DNA of 64,000 nt from Amaurobius ferox (Eukaryota > Arthropoda > Arachnida > Araneae > Amaurobiidae), in the NCBI GenBank assembly GCA_951213105.1, contig OX578140.1:33654941-33718940 (forward strand), read 5' to 3'. The notes beneath the pieces were generated by a model. That model did not search any database, had not been told where the DNA came from, and saw only the letters and a program-made list of their open reading frames with translations. Numbering within the stretch: position 1 is the stretch's first letter; the number at the start of each line of letters is the position of its first letter. A program made the position numbers and the translations under genes. Of the stretch, positions 19,706-31,361 are shown one piece after another.

Positions 19706-19912
19706 TCAAGTCCTTTTCTCGCTACGCTTGATTTGTTGAAATGGTTGCCTGTATTTGCTCTCCTTCCGGTGCTCCATTTGATAACTTTCTGGAATGGCGC
19801 TGCACGATACTTCTTTAATAAGTTTATTGATTATCCAACTAGGAGGTATCTTGCCTAGGTCAGTGTTGAATGTCTTGAATTTTATGACCTGGCACTCTAC
19901 AGTATTTTCCAT
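19706..19912 (-). pseudogene. Possible START-domain C-terminal fragment
   Basis: A 68-codon minus-strand frame from ATG at 19912. The segment TDLGKIPPSWIINKLIKEV resembles the C-terminal helix region of START lipid-transfer domains, where a Gly followed by I/L-P-x-W-x-I/V-N is common. This is by eye only. Codon use and base composition look more gene-like than the surroundings, and an aataaa lies about 20 bases after the stop. A stop is present just upstream in frame and I see no convincing splice acceptor, so it may be the last exon of a gene with its other exons outside recognition, a relic exon, or a chance frame. Nothing more of the domain was found nearby. Confidence 0.28.
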
Positions 19913-19999
19913 GTTTATATGAAATTAACATCTAAATTTCATTTGCACACAAGAAAGTATTTTATTTAAATTACGTCATCAATCCTGCTTTAATTATTA

Positions 20000-20390
20000 C
20001 TTTCCCTATATACATAGTATAAAGTATAGGAAAATTATTGATACGGGGCTGAAAACTCGAACTCGAGTTTTCGACAGAAGAGCAAGTTTGAAGTTGATGA
20101 AAATAGCCCCAAATTGATGAATTAATTATTAAAATATTTTATGGCCTATTTTATTTATTGCGAATGCTATCAACATTGATAATTATTTATTTATAAATGC
20201 GCGATATATAAGTTAATTGGGTACTTCGAAATAGTTTTACATGTTGTCATTCGGAAAAAAACCCATTGTATAATTCAACATTAGACGCGTTGTGTTGTAG
20301 ACCTTATACATCATTTTTTCACTGCGAAATAAATAAATCCATTGCAATATATAGGGAAAGTAATATGCTGCTCACATCAGATTTTATCTA
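20000..20390 (+). repeat. Short, internally deleted copy of the double-hairpin family
   Basis: The 5' end shows actttccctatatacatag with a partner tataggaaa, then a hairpin centred on tcgaactcgagttttcga and the phrase gacagaagagcaag. The 3' end shows agggaaagtaatatgctg followed by cacatcagatttta. Full copies (60646, 62515) are over 900 bp; this is about 390 bp, so the interior is missing or different. Confidence 0.6.
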
Positions 20391-21334
20391 TATGCAGAGA
20401 CGAGGCGTATGTTACTAACCAGTGAAATTAGTTACTATCCAGTAAAGCAACCTTACTATTCAGTTATTACCCATTGAGGACTACTTAAAGACCAATTACC
20501 TAGTAAGTATTGGAATAATAATAAAATAACTGGGGCACTAAAAAGTTAATCAATAAAATATCTTGCAAAATTTGTTGCAGGAAAATAAATTATTCCATAT
20601 AGCCATTAATTATTACAAATACGGATGGTGAATATGCTTAATCATCATACAATGCAACGTGAATAATTAGACGCCAAGGGGCAGAGAAAAAAAATGATGT
20701 AAATATAACTTCTACTTATAAAAGTTCAGTTTTGCGCACATGCAATGGGCTTTTTACAATAACTTAATACTTTGCATTAATTGGTATAACTTATATTTAT
20801 GAACTAATGTCCTTATTTTGTCATTAAAATCAAAATATTTTGAGTCAATATTTTTTTTGTTTACAAATTCTCTTACAATATGTATTGGAATATGTACACA
20901 ATATGTACTGCTACGAGATCAAATAAAACATTGTTTATATAAAATATCGTCTGCTTGAAACAGTGCTTGAGTAAACCATGGCTTGTGTAAAATATTCTTG
21001 GTTTAAGCATGCTTTCCTCTTCAATTAGGACTAGGTTATACTAAGACTATTTGGACTAGGTTATATTAAGAATGAAATGATGAAATAATTCGAATTGTCA
21101 AAATGATTTCATTATACTAGAATATTTCAAAAGTTATTAGCAGCAATTCTTCTATTTAAACATGCAGAATATTTTAAAATACTAATTGACACTATCTTCG
21201 AGGATTAAAAATTTTATTGTATTTTACACTTTGCGAATTTTACTGTATTAGGTAAAGTTAGTAGAAATACGGATTTTAATTTTTTTTAAATACTTAGCAC
21301 ATTCATTATTTATATGTATATATATATATAAAAT

Positions 21335-21371
<37 letters not shown>

Positions 21372-21786
21372 ACCTTCCGACTTGTGAGTTGCTCTTTTTT
21401 GCATGTTTGTATATTTGTGCGCTATATTTTTCATGTTTATGTGGCATTTTATGTTTTATAGTTGAATTTTATCGTATTTGGTTTTTTTCTGTTATTCTCG
21501 TTATTCCGTTGTTGGGCACAGATTGCATAAAATTTTAACCACGTGTTTTTATGCAATCATAGAAACAACGGATTTTAGTATATCTGTCTAGAATGTGCCC
21601 CTGAAGACGTTTCTGGCCGATATACTATTCATTAATATATTTTCCTTGTCCTGGCTTCTCCGTGCTCTGTTTTTCCGGCCCTTCCTCGTTGATATTTGCT
21701 ATTCTATACACGCTTTTATATTGCCTGCGGTTTGATACTGTGATTACTGATTCACACTCCTGCACTTTTGTATTTGTTATTTTAAT

Positions 21787-21833
<47 letters not shown>

Positions 21834-22433
21834 ATAAATTATATTAAAAAATGATATTATTTTCATTTTTATCGCATTTTTATCATTGTTTTCATATCAT
21901 GATTCCAGTACTTCATAGAATGAGAGGAATGGTGAGAAATGAAAATAACCGTATAAAAATGATAATTTAAGTGTTACTCCTTCCATACTGCATGGAACTT
22001 GGAAAAACGGTTTGAAGATTTTATATGTTCCCCCAAAGATAAAGAAGCTTCAAAATGTCAACACTCGTAGAACTTAACTCATTTTTACTTCAGTGCTTTA
22101 ACCGTTAACACAAAGTGCTCTTTAAGAATTGACGTTCTTAAACAGGGTCTGCTTGCCCCTTTTATATTTGGAAATTCCGAATTTTTTAAGTATCTCATTT
22201 TTATTTCTTCTGAAATATTTATATTTTCTTCAGCCGCAGTTAAGTCCATTTTTATCAGTTATTGGGGGGATATTTTAAAGTTGGCTATATTTTAATATTA
22301 AAGGATATATTGAATTATTTTATTTCCCTGCGAAATTTTTTTCCCTACTGTGCATGGAAATGTATAGGAAAAGTATTGAAATGGATTGGAATTTGTAAGC
22401 ATTCCAGGACACGTAAATCAATTTTTAATCCGA
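20391..22433. other. AT-rich non-coding DNA with (TA)n runs
   Basis: TA microsatellites at about 21311-21368 and 21788-21827. The DNA before the second run (cacttttgtatttgttatt) resembles that before the run at 16447, so both may belong to one short repeat family. No gene seen. Confidence 0.45.
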
Positions 22434-22575
22434 CGTGTGTGTGTGTGCGTGCGCGCGCACGTGCGTGTATGTGTGCGTGTATGCTTGTGTGTGTGTATGT
22501 GTGTGCGTATATGTGTGTGTGCGCATATATATATATATGTGCGTGTGTGTGTGTGCGTGTGTGTATGTGCGCACA
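22434..22575. repeat. Alternating purine-pyrimidine tract
   Basis: About 140 bases of (GT)n, (GC)n and (AT)n alternation including gcgtgcgcgcgcacgtgcg. All six frames stay open in part because of the simple composition; none is a gene. Such tracts can adopt Z-DNA. Confidence 0.85.
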
Positions 22576-25500
22576 CGCGCCTGTTTGTCTGTGCTATGCA
22601 TCTATTCACTCTGCAACTATTAAACTATTTATCGGGATTGTATGAAATTTGATAGTTAAGTCACATATAGATTACTATGATGATAATTTTATTCTGCTAA
22701 AATTTCCGATATATGTAAGTTTTTCGAACATTTGGTGACTTGGCCCCCTTTAAAACTGTACTATGCCACCAAATGAAATCAAACCGTTTTAAAATCTGTA
22801 ATATTGATGTAATTTGAAATAAGTATCTATGTTAAATATTGTTTTATACTTAAAACCTGAAATTAATGTACGTAGTATAAAAAAGTATAAAATGAATTTG
22901 AGTTGGTAAATAAAGCAACGTGTAGCACACATAATATTTTTTGGTATATGAATTTATTTCTTTTATTTCTAAAATACATGTAAATAATTATGTACCTTCA
23001 ATTAATTTATTATGTATGTTAAAAATAAATTTTGAAGTAATGGTAAACATAACATTGCCTAAGTAAACCTAGAATTCCAGGCCTAGGGAATCCTAGAATT
23101 ATTTAAGCAAATCTAGAATCGCATAGGTTTTATAAATCTTTATATAAACTGATAATTGCCTAGGTAAACACAGATTTTCGAATCGTTTTTAAACACAGTA
23201 CGAAATATCTAAGAACCAAACTTTACCTAGGTAAACTAAATTTAATTACGGGTTTATATAAAGTGCAATTTTTTTTATGTTTTTAAATTTGGACTAACCT
23301 TTTAGGTATATCTAGGTTTATTTGAGGGGTTTTATGCAAAATCCAAAATATTTGCATTGTTGTTATTAAGAACTATAATTTTCGCTGTCACAATATTAAG
23401 CCATAAAGCTGCATTCAATTACAGTAATAACCTATATTAAAATTGAATTTTAACGCGAAGCTTAATTTAATAAAAGAGACAAATAATTTTTATAAAAATA
23501 ATCAAAGAAATGAATGAGTTCTGTATAATTGTTCATGGCATTAAGAAGAGCAATGTGCAGTTATTGAATGGTATTATAACTTAGAAAAATGAAAAAAATG
23601 AAGTTTTATCTAGAGATGCTTCCGCACTTAATGAGTTATATGTGTAAAAATATCGTCACATAAAGTCACCCAAAATTTATTAGAAATTCATCAGTAAATA
23701 TTATAATTTAACACGAAACATAAAAGAGGACCAAAGTTGATAGATACATTCCTAATCTAAAATTGTGTAAACTTGTCAGAGCATGATCATTAAGTTAATT
23801 ATTTCCTTATGTATCTAATATCATGTCTTGGATGTGTTATGCATCTAATATCATGTCTTGGATCATAAGTCATGTCTTGGATGTTTTAGATAACTTTTTC
23901 AATTTTGGTACGCTGAAAACAGTTTAAAATACTCCAAACTCTTGAAATTGAAATTAAATTCATCAAAAGCTGCAAATATAATGCACTCTTAAATAAATTA
24001 ATTTTAAATATTATTGTGTCCCTATAAAATGTTGTTTTATTTCAAATAAAGGAAGTATTTAAATGACCAAATGTAAATCTGTAGGGAAAATCATGTGTTG
24101 CACACATCAAAATTTTATCAATTTAATGCGCATCCAGGGAAATCCACTCGCATAGCGTAAAAATTTTTCTAAGGCAGCCCCATTCAAAATTAAGCTTTTA
24201 TTATATAGGAATTTTTCATTTCATAATTAAAATTTATTTTACTTATTGTTGCTATTTTCCACATAAAGTAATAAGTAAAGCCACAGCTAAGCAGAAACGA
24301 GGGACACATTAAAAACTTCAGAGGTTTTTATTGTTCTCAAAGGATTAGAAGTACTGACTGCAGTTATAATATCAATTTCTAAAAATAAGAAAAAAAAATC
24401 CGGAATGTCACTAAATTTAGTAGGCATACTGTTAGGACTGCATGGGGAAAACTTTCTACAAAAATTAATTCTAAAGCTAATAAGAAAGAGGAATGGGTTA
24501 CTCTTCAAATGGAAAGGATCCCACTGAAGTAATAAATTCTCGAATTTTCACGTGATATAGTGCATAGTAGGGAAAAAAAAAATTACTGTGTTATGTCCGA
24601 CAAAAATCCGAATTCTGGATGTTGATATATTTACGCTTTTTGAGTATTTCTAAATACGAATAAAACATTTTGCAGTGATGTCTGCGGGTACGATATATCT
24701 AAAACAAATTGGATAAAATAGATGAATTTTGTTTGATGCCATATTCCGAAGAAATAAAGTTTTATAAAATCATGAATGTTTATAAATATTTGACCTTTGA
24801 TTGAGTGAAGGTAATTATGTGAATAAATATTATTCCGAGATAAATTGGATATTAAACATTTTTAGGTACAATTTGTTTCGAACATAAGGGCTTGAAATAA
24901 ATCAAATAAAAATAAGGTTTTTGTATAATTTAATGCTTCTTAATTGCAAAAAATAACTCGGGAGAGAAGTTATAAATGTATGTATTATTTTACATAACAT
25001 ACAATGTTTTTAAATATATTGTTTTACTTAAATTTTTTGTATCTAAAGATGTCATAAAAACGATATTTTAAATTGATTTTCATTTAAATGGGTGAGAAAA
25101 TCAATTATAGCATTAATGTTAGGACAAAATCAGTCTTTTTGATATGAAACAGCTTAGAGCACGGGATAGAGTAATTTTTAATGTTACGCATACTGTTTGA
25201 AAGTTTTAATGGTATATCCTTGAATTTAATGCATATAAATAATACTCATTACTTTCCTAACTGCTGAACACACTGAAAGAATGTTTAAATTTTAAGAAAT
25301 CCTGACAATACAAAGTATGCGACAAAATATTCACTACACAAGTGAGTATATTGTAACTGCATCCATCCTTTCTGAAGAGTATGGATCTACTTGTCTCTTC
25401 TATGTTTTCCTTTCAAAAATTTATAAAGTTATATTTTAGGGTTTACCCCCTGTCTATTAGACCACTGTATCACAAAGAATTCATAACCATTGTATCTTTA

Positions 25501-25600
25501 GAAAATATAGCAATTACTGAAACAGAAACTTTGAATAGCAAGATAAGTATAGTCTAGAGAATAACACTTTCAATATTTCCTTAAAGAAAGCAGACATATG
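22576..25600. other. AT-rich non-coding DNA
   Basis: Small features only. The phrase taggtaaac recurs near 23058, 23162 and 23229. A 21-bp phrase (tatcatgtcttggat core) is repeated three times at about 23815-23882. The 3' end motif of the double-hairpin family occurs at 24090-24115 (aaaatcatgtgttgcac ... acatca). An open frame at 24274-24520 matches no family I know. Confidence 0.4.
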
Positions 25601-25607
25601 CAAATTA

Positions 25608-25660
25608 CGTTGTGACAACGATTGTTTCAAGGGAATTTTGATCCCTCTTCATCAGGTCAA
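25608..25660 (-). ncRNA. Hammerhead-ribozyme-like motif, probably degenerate
   Basis: The minus strand reads CTGATGA, a hairpin (agggatcaaaattccct), GAAAC, then a short ACAA-tcg-TTGT hairpin followed by C. That is the order of a type I hammerhead core: CUGAUGA, stem II, GAAA, stem III, cleavage triplet. Stem I is not formed next to the core as I read it, so activity is doubtful. Such ribozymes are known in Penelope-like and other retroelements. Confidence 0.2.
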
Positions 25661-25747
25661 AACAATGTTTTTATTTAACATTCATAAGCAGCAGTTTTAT
25701 ATTTGTGTGATACTATAGAGTTGTTGTTTTTTTGTCTAATATGCTGA

Positions 25748-26085
25748 CATAAAGTAGATTTGTCGGTTGTAACATCACGTGCAAATGATCAACAGTGGAA
25801 CAGAAATTACAATTTCTAACATAGGATGTTCTATATTTGCTTGTTGTGACGTCATATGCAAATGGTCAATACTGGAAAGGAAATTATACCTGAACTATGC
25901 TACAAACAAATGCTAACATAAAAATATCTCATATAAATTATTTTAACACCTTTGTTTCATGTAGGATGTGGCTAAACGTCTTATACATAAGGCAGCATTA
26001 CGTTCTCTCTGTTTAATATGCATGGCAGAAAGTAGATTTGCCGGTTGTGTCGTCATGTGCAAATGATCAAAATTGCAAAAACATT
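25748..26085 (+). repeat. Three dispersed copies of a CRE-octamer-like phrase
   Basis: Phrases at 25757-25810, 25841-25886 and 26031-26085 share gttgt, a CRE-like element (tgacgtca in the middle copy) and an octamer-like tgcaaat, followed by gatca or ggtca. The first and third share more flank (aaagtagatttg). They may be tandem units that have drifted. Confidence 0.45.
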
Positions 26086-26089
26086 TCAC

Positions 26090-27826
26090 AAATATTTAAA
26101 CAACTTTTATGCTGAGGGTGGCCTAACTTCACATACTATACTCACTAAAACTATACATAAAACTGCAGAAACTTGCGTGCAATAGTATTCAGAGGACAAA
26201 GATCAGAAAATCGGATGCAACGAAACTCAGCATAAGATAATCTAAGCAACAATAGTCGCACAAGATTGTGTAATTATCTAGAAATAGTTCTAGTGATTAT
26301 TTCTCAAAAATTACACTGCATACAAAATAAACATAGTATTCGATCTATTCAAAATTCAAGGAAAGAAATGTTAAATCCTAGATTAGAACATTAAATCCTA
26401 AAGAGACGTTACATCCTAAATTTTAATTCCAAATTAATCTCTTAGGATCTTTAGAAAATTTGTTTCGATTATATGTATGCTCGAAACAATCAGAATGAAA
26501 AATGTATTGAATTGAACTAGGAAAAGGACAACCTATGTCCCATAATCATCTGATGTACTTCGTTAACTTCAGCTAGGTGTTTTTGAAGTTCTAGTAATGT
26601 TAAACTCCCATTTAAATATAGGTAAACTCAAAATATATTTAACTCGTTGTTTTATATATCGTCTGTTTAAATGTAATGAAAGGTATCACATTAAAATAAT
26701 GCATTTATTTTGTTTATTCTGTAAATATATTTACAGATTGATAAGCTCTACTTATGATTTCCTCATACGTTATATTACGTACATTCTTTGGTGATCAAAA
26801 AGTAATGATTTTAAAACCACATACTGTGCGGATAAATGGAGAAATTTAAATTGTAGAAATTTTTCAGTTAGTATTATCAAAAGTATATCAGAAGTATCAT
26901 AAGTTGTGTATAATATATCAGACAATAAGTATAGACAATTTTTTATCAATTGAAGATCGTAACTGTTTTCTACAGAGTGAAATAATTTTATTTTAGAGCA
27001 ATATTTTTCTAGCCATTTCTATGAGAGTGTCATTGAAAAGGATGAGCAGGATGACCGTGATCTAAAACCCCAAACAATTCGAAATTCTCAGTTTATTCTG
27101 AGTTAAAACGAGAACTTGGCTGTTCTTGGTTTGTCTGTAACAGACTCAGTTTCAGGAAAGGCTGTTTAATCTCGTAATTGTTGAAATGCCAGGAGTTTTA
27201 GGGCCAAAATTTTTATCCTTAAACCCTTCAATGGCACTATAATAAGAACGGATAAAGAAATATTGATCTAAAATGAAAATTCTTTCTTTATGGAAAAACG
27301 CCAAACAATGGATTAAAAAGAAGGAGATAAAACTCCTACTGATGAAACGCTCGAAAATGCCATAATGCTTTGAAAATTATATCTGTGTCGCTAGTGTTAG
27401 TAAAGTAGTCAATATTATTAGGTGACACAACAGAAAGGTGTAGTATATGCATTTTTGATTATTTTTAAATAAGGGTTTCCTAATTATGAGTATGATTAAT
27501 CAGTATTCTTTCATAGTTGTAGTATACAGTACAAAATACATGGATATAAATAAATTGAAAGGTGAAATAATGTTGAATACGTAGAAATATTCTTTTTTGT
27601 TTCAGTTCTAATTTGCATCGCGCTTATATTTTATTTTTACAAAATTGACATTTTAAATAAATATTTTAAGTCTTTTTCCATAGAAATACATATAATGCAG
27701 GATTACTTATTTTACTCCAGCGCCACCTGAATGATTGTCTCAAACGATATTGGCGTTTTCTTACTATAAATTTTTAACTCCATGCGCCATACTCCTCGAT
27801 TGATAAAAAATAGATCTGCAATGATC
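26090..27826. other. AT-rich non-coding DNA
   Basis: No gene or repeat assigned. The stretch near 27120-27360 is slightly more balanced in composition, without a usable frame. Confidence 0.4.
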
Positions 27827-27834
27827 TTCTAGCG

Positions 27835-28344
27835 CAGCCATACTCAACCTGCGGTCCGCTGAGCTTTTGTGAGTGGCCCGGTAAAGACAGTCTACGAAGT
27901 AACAAAGCAGTAATGAAGAGCTATTTGACGAATTTATTGAAAAACAATACACACCTGGACGTTATTTTTGAAGAAAAGAGGGAGGAAAAGGAGTCCGCCG
28001 AATTTTAGGAAATGGTTCCCGAACAATATAAAACTGTACAAAGATGTGCTCAAATTTTGGTCACGTTGTTCGCATCAACGTATCTTTGTGAATCGTACTA
28101 CTCGAAAATAAAATATGCAAAGAATATATATAGAAACTCATCTGGATAACGTTTTAAGAGTAGCATGTAGCAGTTACAAGCTTGATCTAAATAAGATTTT
28201 TAATCAACGGTCTCATTGGTTGTATTTCTTGATAAATAAATACTTGGACTTATTTATGTTTTTCATTAATCCTTATGTTGCGGCCCGTGTGAAATAGCTG
28301 TCATGTGTATGTGGCCCGAGAAGAAAAAAGGTTGAGTATTTCTG
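27835..28344 (+). mobile_element. hAT-type DNA transposon remnant
   Basis: The 510-bp element is flanked by an exact 8-bp duplication, ttctagcg, at 27827-27834 and 28345-28352, the hallmark length for hAT elements. Its ends are CAG...CTG, and the first 13 bases (cagccatactcaa) match the inverted right end (cagaaatactcaa) with two differences. It retains part of the transposase C-terminus, so it is an internally deleted autonomous element, now non-autonomous and decayed. Confidence 0.85.
27968..28215 (+). pseudogene. hAT transposase dimerisation domain (hATC) relic
   Basis: Translation gives EMVPEQYKTVQRCAQILV, then TLFASTYLCESYYSKIKYAK in frame with it. After a frame change comes THLDNVLRVACSSYKLDLNK. 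This order (L/F-G/A-S-T-Y-L/V-C-E-S, then K-x-K, then a T-x-x-H-L-x-x-x-L-R helix) is the conserved hATC signature that mediates transposase dimers. One in-frame stop upstream and one frameshift make it non-functional. Confidence 0.8.
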
Positions 28345-28352
28345 TTCTAGCG

Positions 28353-29205
28353 TATTAAAAGCAGCAGACGATATTTCTGATATATTTTTAAATGTAGATT
28401 AGTGCCACCGAATTAAAACAAAATTCTATTAATTCAATTTATTCGTATATTATATGATTTTAAAGTTTTATGTGTGACGCTTTTTGTTCCCCAGTGTTTT
28501 GTTCCCATAAATGATGTATCTTACACTTAATAGAATCTTCGAATTAGGAAAAAGCGTAAAGCACTGTTTTTCAGATTATTTTAGTCTAGGAACAGTTTTA
28601 AATTTCAATTTGATGCCTGAGCCACAGAATGAGAAAAACTCCATTGTGGTCAAAATTATGTATTCAGAATTTTACTTGTCTTTCTTTTTAATTTTAAAGA
28701 AAATTTACACGAAATTATCACGCCACGAAACTTCTAGAATACTGTCGCGAAACCCCAGAGTTACTTGGAACACAGTTTGGGGAAAGCTGGCGCAGAGTAT
28801 TAGATCCAATTTGAGCTGGAATAGGTTGGAACAGGGGATAAAGTAGAGATACTAGAAATTGTGTCCCAAACATCTAATATCCACACCGTTTGAGCCATGC
28901 AAGAGATTCCACTGTATTATCTTACGTTCTACTCAATCAAAACAAGGCTAGGTTTGTCAATCAAAAGTTTGGGATCCATTAGGTTCTGTCCATAGTTCAA
29001 AGATTCAGCTTTTTAAATCTATGGGCTTCTGGAGTGTCTCGAAAGACAAATATACAGTAGAGAATTATAACATAGATTTAAATTTAAAATACTAATTTAA
29101 TTTTACTTTGGTTTAAGTAAAGTGGCATAAATTAGGATTATCGGAAATAATTTATTCAAAATAAATATCGTAATATCTTGCCGAATTGCAAAACTTATTC
29201 TTCTT
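28353..29205. other. Non-coding DNA with one unassigned frame
   Basis: A 111-codon frame at 28511-28846 (plus) shows no recognisable domain, no repeat relation and AT-driven composition. I treat it as chance. Nothing else seen. Confidence 0.4.
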
Positions 29206-29466
29206 CAACCGACGGACCTACCTAAAGATATAAGGTATTTTTTTTCGACGGTCCGGAAGTGCCAAACAATTTAGACCGGAATCCAGTGGGGGCGGCATCT
29301 ACAGAGACCGTGCTCTCTTTCCTTTACCACCAACCATTCGGAAGGACTTAGGGACCCACACCCACATGTTTAACGTGCCCGTACTCCGCGTGAAAACTGA
29401 GGCAGTTTGGGAAGAGCAGGGAATCGAAATAGGGCCATCCGAGTGCAATCCACGCACGCTCTGAAT
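29206..29466 (-). mobile_element. tRNA-derived SINE copy, 5'-truncated head
   Basis: The minus strand begins near 29466 inside the tRNA-like head, with a B-box-like ttcgattccctg and without the A box. The family body follows: cacgcggagtacgggcacg, gttaaacatgtgggt, cactggattccggtctaaa and cggaccgtcg. Ends are approximate and no target duplication was found. Confidence 0.65.
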
Positions 29467-30840
29467 TATAGAACTTGAAACACAAGTTTGTTTTCTTTAT
29501 ACTTGTAAGCGGGAAGCGTAACATAAATTCTGCACTGTACATATAAAAGTCGAGTTGGAGAGCTAAGCGAGAAGTGGGTACAAGTATAATAAAACTATCA
29601 AAACCTGTTTTATTTATTGTATTAAATGTATCTAAAATAACACTTTAAGAACATCTGTTGAAAATATATCAAAGTTCAATATTTTTAAGGATTTCCATCC
29701 TATACCATGACATTTTTGATTTGACATTTAATTAAAGTTTTGGATATTTTAGCTTCTTAAAATTTCCATTTTTAAGGAAAGGGTTTAAAAATGTTGGCAA
29801 CTTTCAAACGATGTCAAGAACAATTTGATGCAAAATAAACACAAAACTTTGTCATTTGAAAGATCGAGTTTTACTTTGAGAATATATAGCATTTGACGTT
29901 TATTCAATATTATTGTAACGTCGAAGCATTATTATTGTTAAATAATGCATGCATAGAAGCGATAATACAGAGTTTGAATTTTATATGCTCTTTTTAAAGG
30001 TCATCATGTCAGAAAATTCGAAGTATTTTGAGACAGTGCAGCATTAAACTTTCATAATCGTGATCGTAATACATATTTGTGGATTATTTTTCATTGATCA
30101 CGGAAGCATTTGCGAAAGTGCATTTATGATGGACAGTTTTAGTCAAATAATTGTTTAAATCGTATGGTTATACACTGATAGACTAAATTATTATGATAAT
30201 TTATATTAAGTTTTATAGCCTATGCGATGTAACGTGTGTAGAACTATATGTTGGGAGACTATCCGACTAGGTCACTTATTCTGACTATCTGTAATTTGTA
30301 AACTTTGTCGTATTGTTGGACTTACCAAGTGTTGGAACCTCTCCGCTAAACTGGATTATCCAATATTTGTTGAAGACCACATGTCTTGCATCCAGACATA
30401 GTTTTTGTATGTTGGACCACTCTGTGTAAATTTGAATAACTGCTGCCTTGGAATAATCCAGTATTACAACCGTTGTGGGAATGCTCGCATATTGCTATAA
30501 TCCCCCCTGATTATTCAACGTTCAAAGTCCAAAAGTCTTTTACCCCTTATATCTTGAACAATTTACTGCATATTCGTTGCATAAGTTCAACTTTTCCTTC
30601 ATATACCTACCTACTCATCAATCTAATGTCAACAACATCTGCAGAATGACTACTTGGCACAATTTGCATCATTAGGACAGCTACTTTGCATTATGACATC
30701 CAGGATTTATTTGGACTTCCGACCACTTATTAAGACTGTCGACTTATTAGAACTGTCAACTTATTAGGATCATCAGGCAATGGGCTCGGCCCGGTGGTCT
30801 TAAATATTTAGTAATTCGGTATGATTGTGATGTGAAATAT
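29467..30840. other. Non-coding DNA
   Basis: AT-rich until about 30250. From there to 30810 it is C/T-rich with short repeated phrases around cttattaggac. It might be an old LTR or other repeat, but I found no second copy in the window. Confidence 0.35.
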
Positions 30841-30841
30841 A

Positions 30842-31361
30842 TACCGGGTGATTCAAAAGTTCGGAGCAAAAGTAAAACGCTATAAAATAATATCTATGGG
30901 TCGGATAGACATGTGGTTTGCAAATTAATATTTACCGTGATGGGCGATTTTGTGTGGCATGAAAAAAAAATTAGTTCAAACTCTCGACACTCGGGGGGCT
31001 GCGGCAGATAAAGCCATGGAGATGACTTATGCATGGAGGTGATTGCACACATGACTGGCCTGCAAGATCCCCAGATCTCACACCCTGTGATTTTTCATGG
31101 TGGGGGATACCTAAAATCACGGATGTGAGATCTGGGGATCTTGCAGGCCAGTCATGTGTGCAATCACCTCCATGCATAAGTCATATCCATGGCTTTATCT
31201 GCCGCAGCCCCTCGAGTGTGGAGAGTTTGAACTATTTTTTTTTCATGCCACACAAAATCTCCCACCACGGTGAATATTAATCTGCAAACCGCATGTCTCT
31301 CCAGCCCATAGATATTTTTATAGCATTTTACTTTTGCTCCGAACTTTGGAATAGCCCGGTA
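30842..31361. mobile_element. Fold-back mariner derivative
   Basis: The arms, about 30844-31095 and 31113-31359, are reverse complements around a loop of about 17 bases. The outer ends read ccgggtgattcaaaagttcg and, from the other side, ccgggctattccaaagttcg. TA dinucleotides flank both ends, as for Tc1/mariner insertions. Each arm encodes, on opposite strands, the peptide HDWPARSPDLT, and the left arm continues into PCDFSWWG. This is the motif containing the third catalytic Asp of mariner-type transposases. The element thus formed from an inverted duplication of part of a transposase gene and its end. It cannot encode a transposase. Confidence 0.8.

Noticed and set aside
22262..22652. Cys/Val/Arg-rich frames
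   Set aside because: They are translations of a GT/GC dinucleotide tract.
24274..24520. Open stretch on both strands as an exon
   Set aside because: No convincing splice acceptor with a pyrimidine tract, and no family resemblance on either strand.
28511..28846. 111-codon frame as a gene
   Set aside because: No known motif, no exon signals and AT-driven composition; frames of this length occur by chance in 64 kb.
30250..30840. Solo LTR
   Set aside because: A tgttggg start near 30250 looked suggestive, but there is no matching end, target duplication or second copy in the window.
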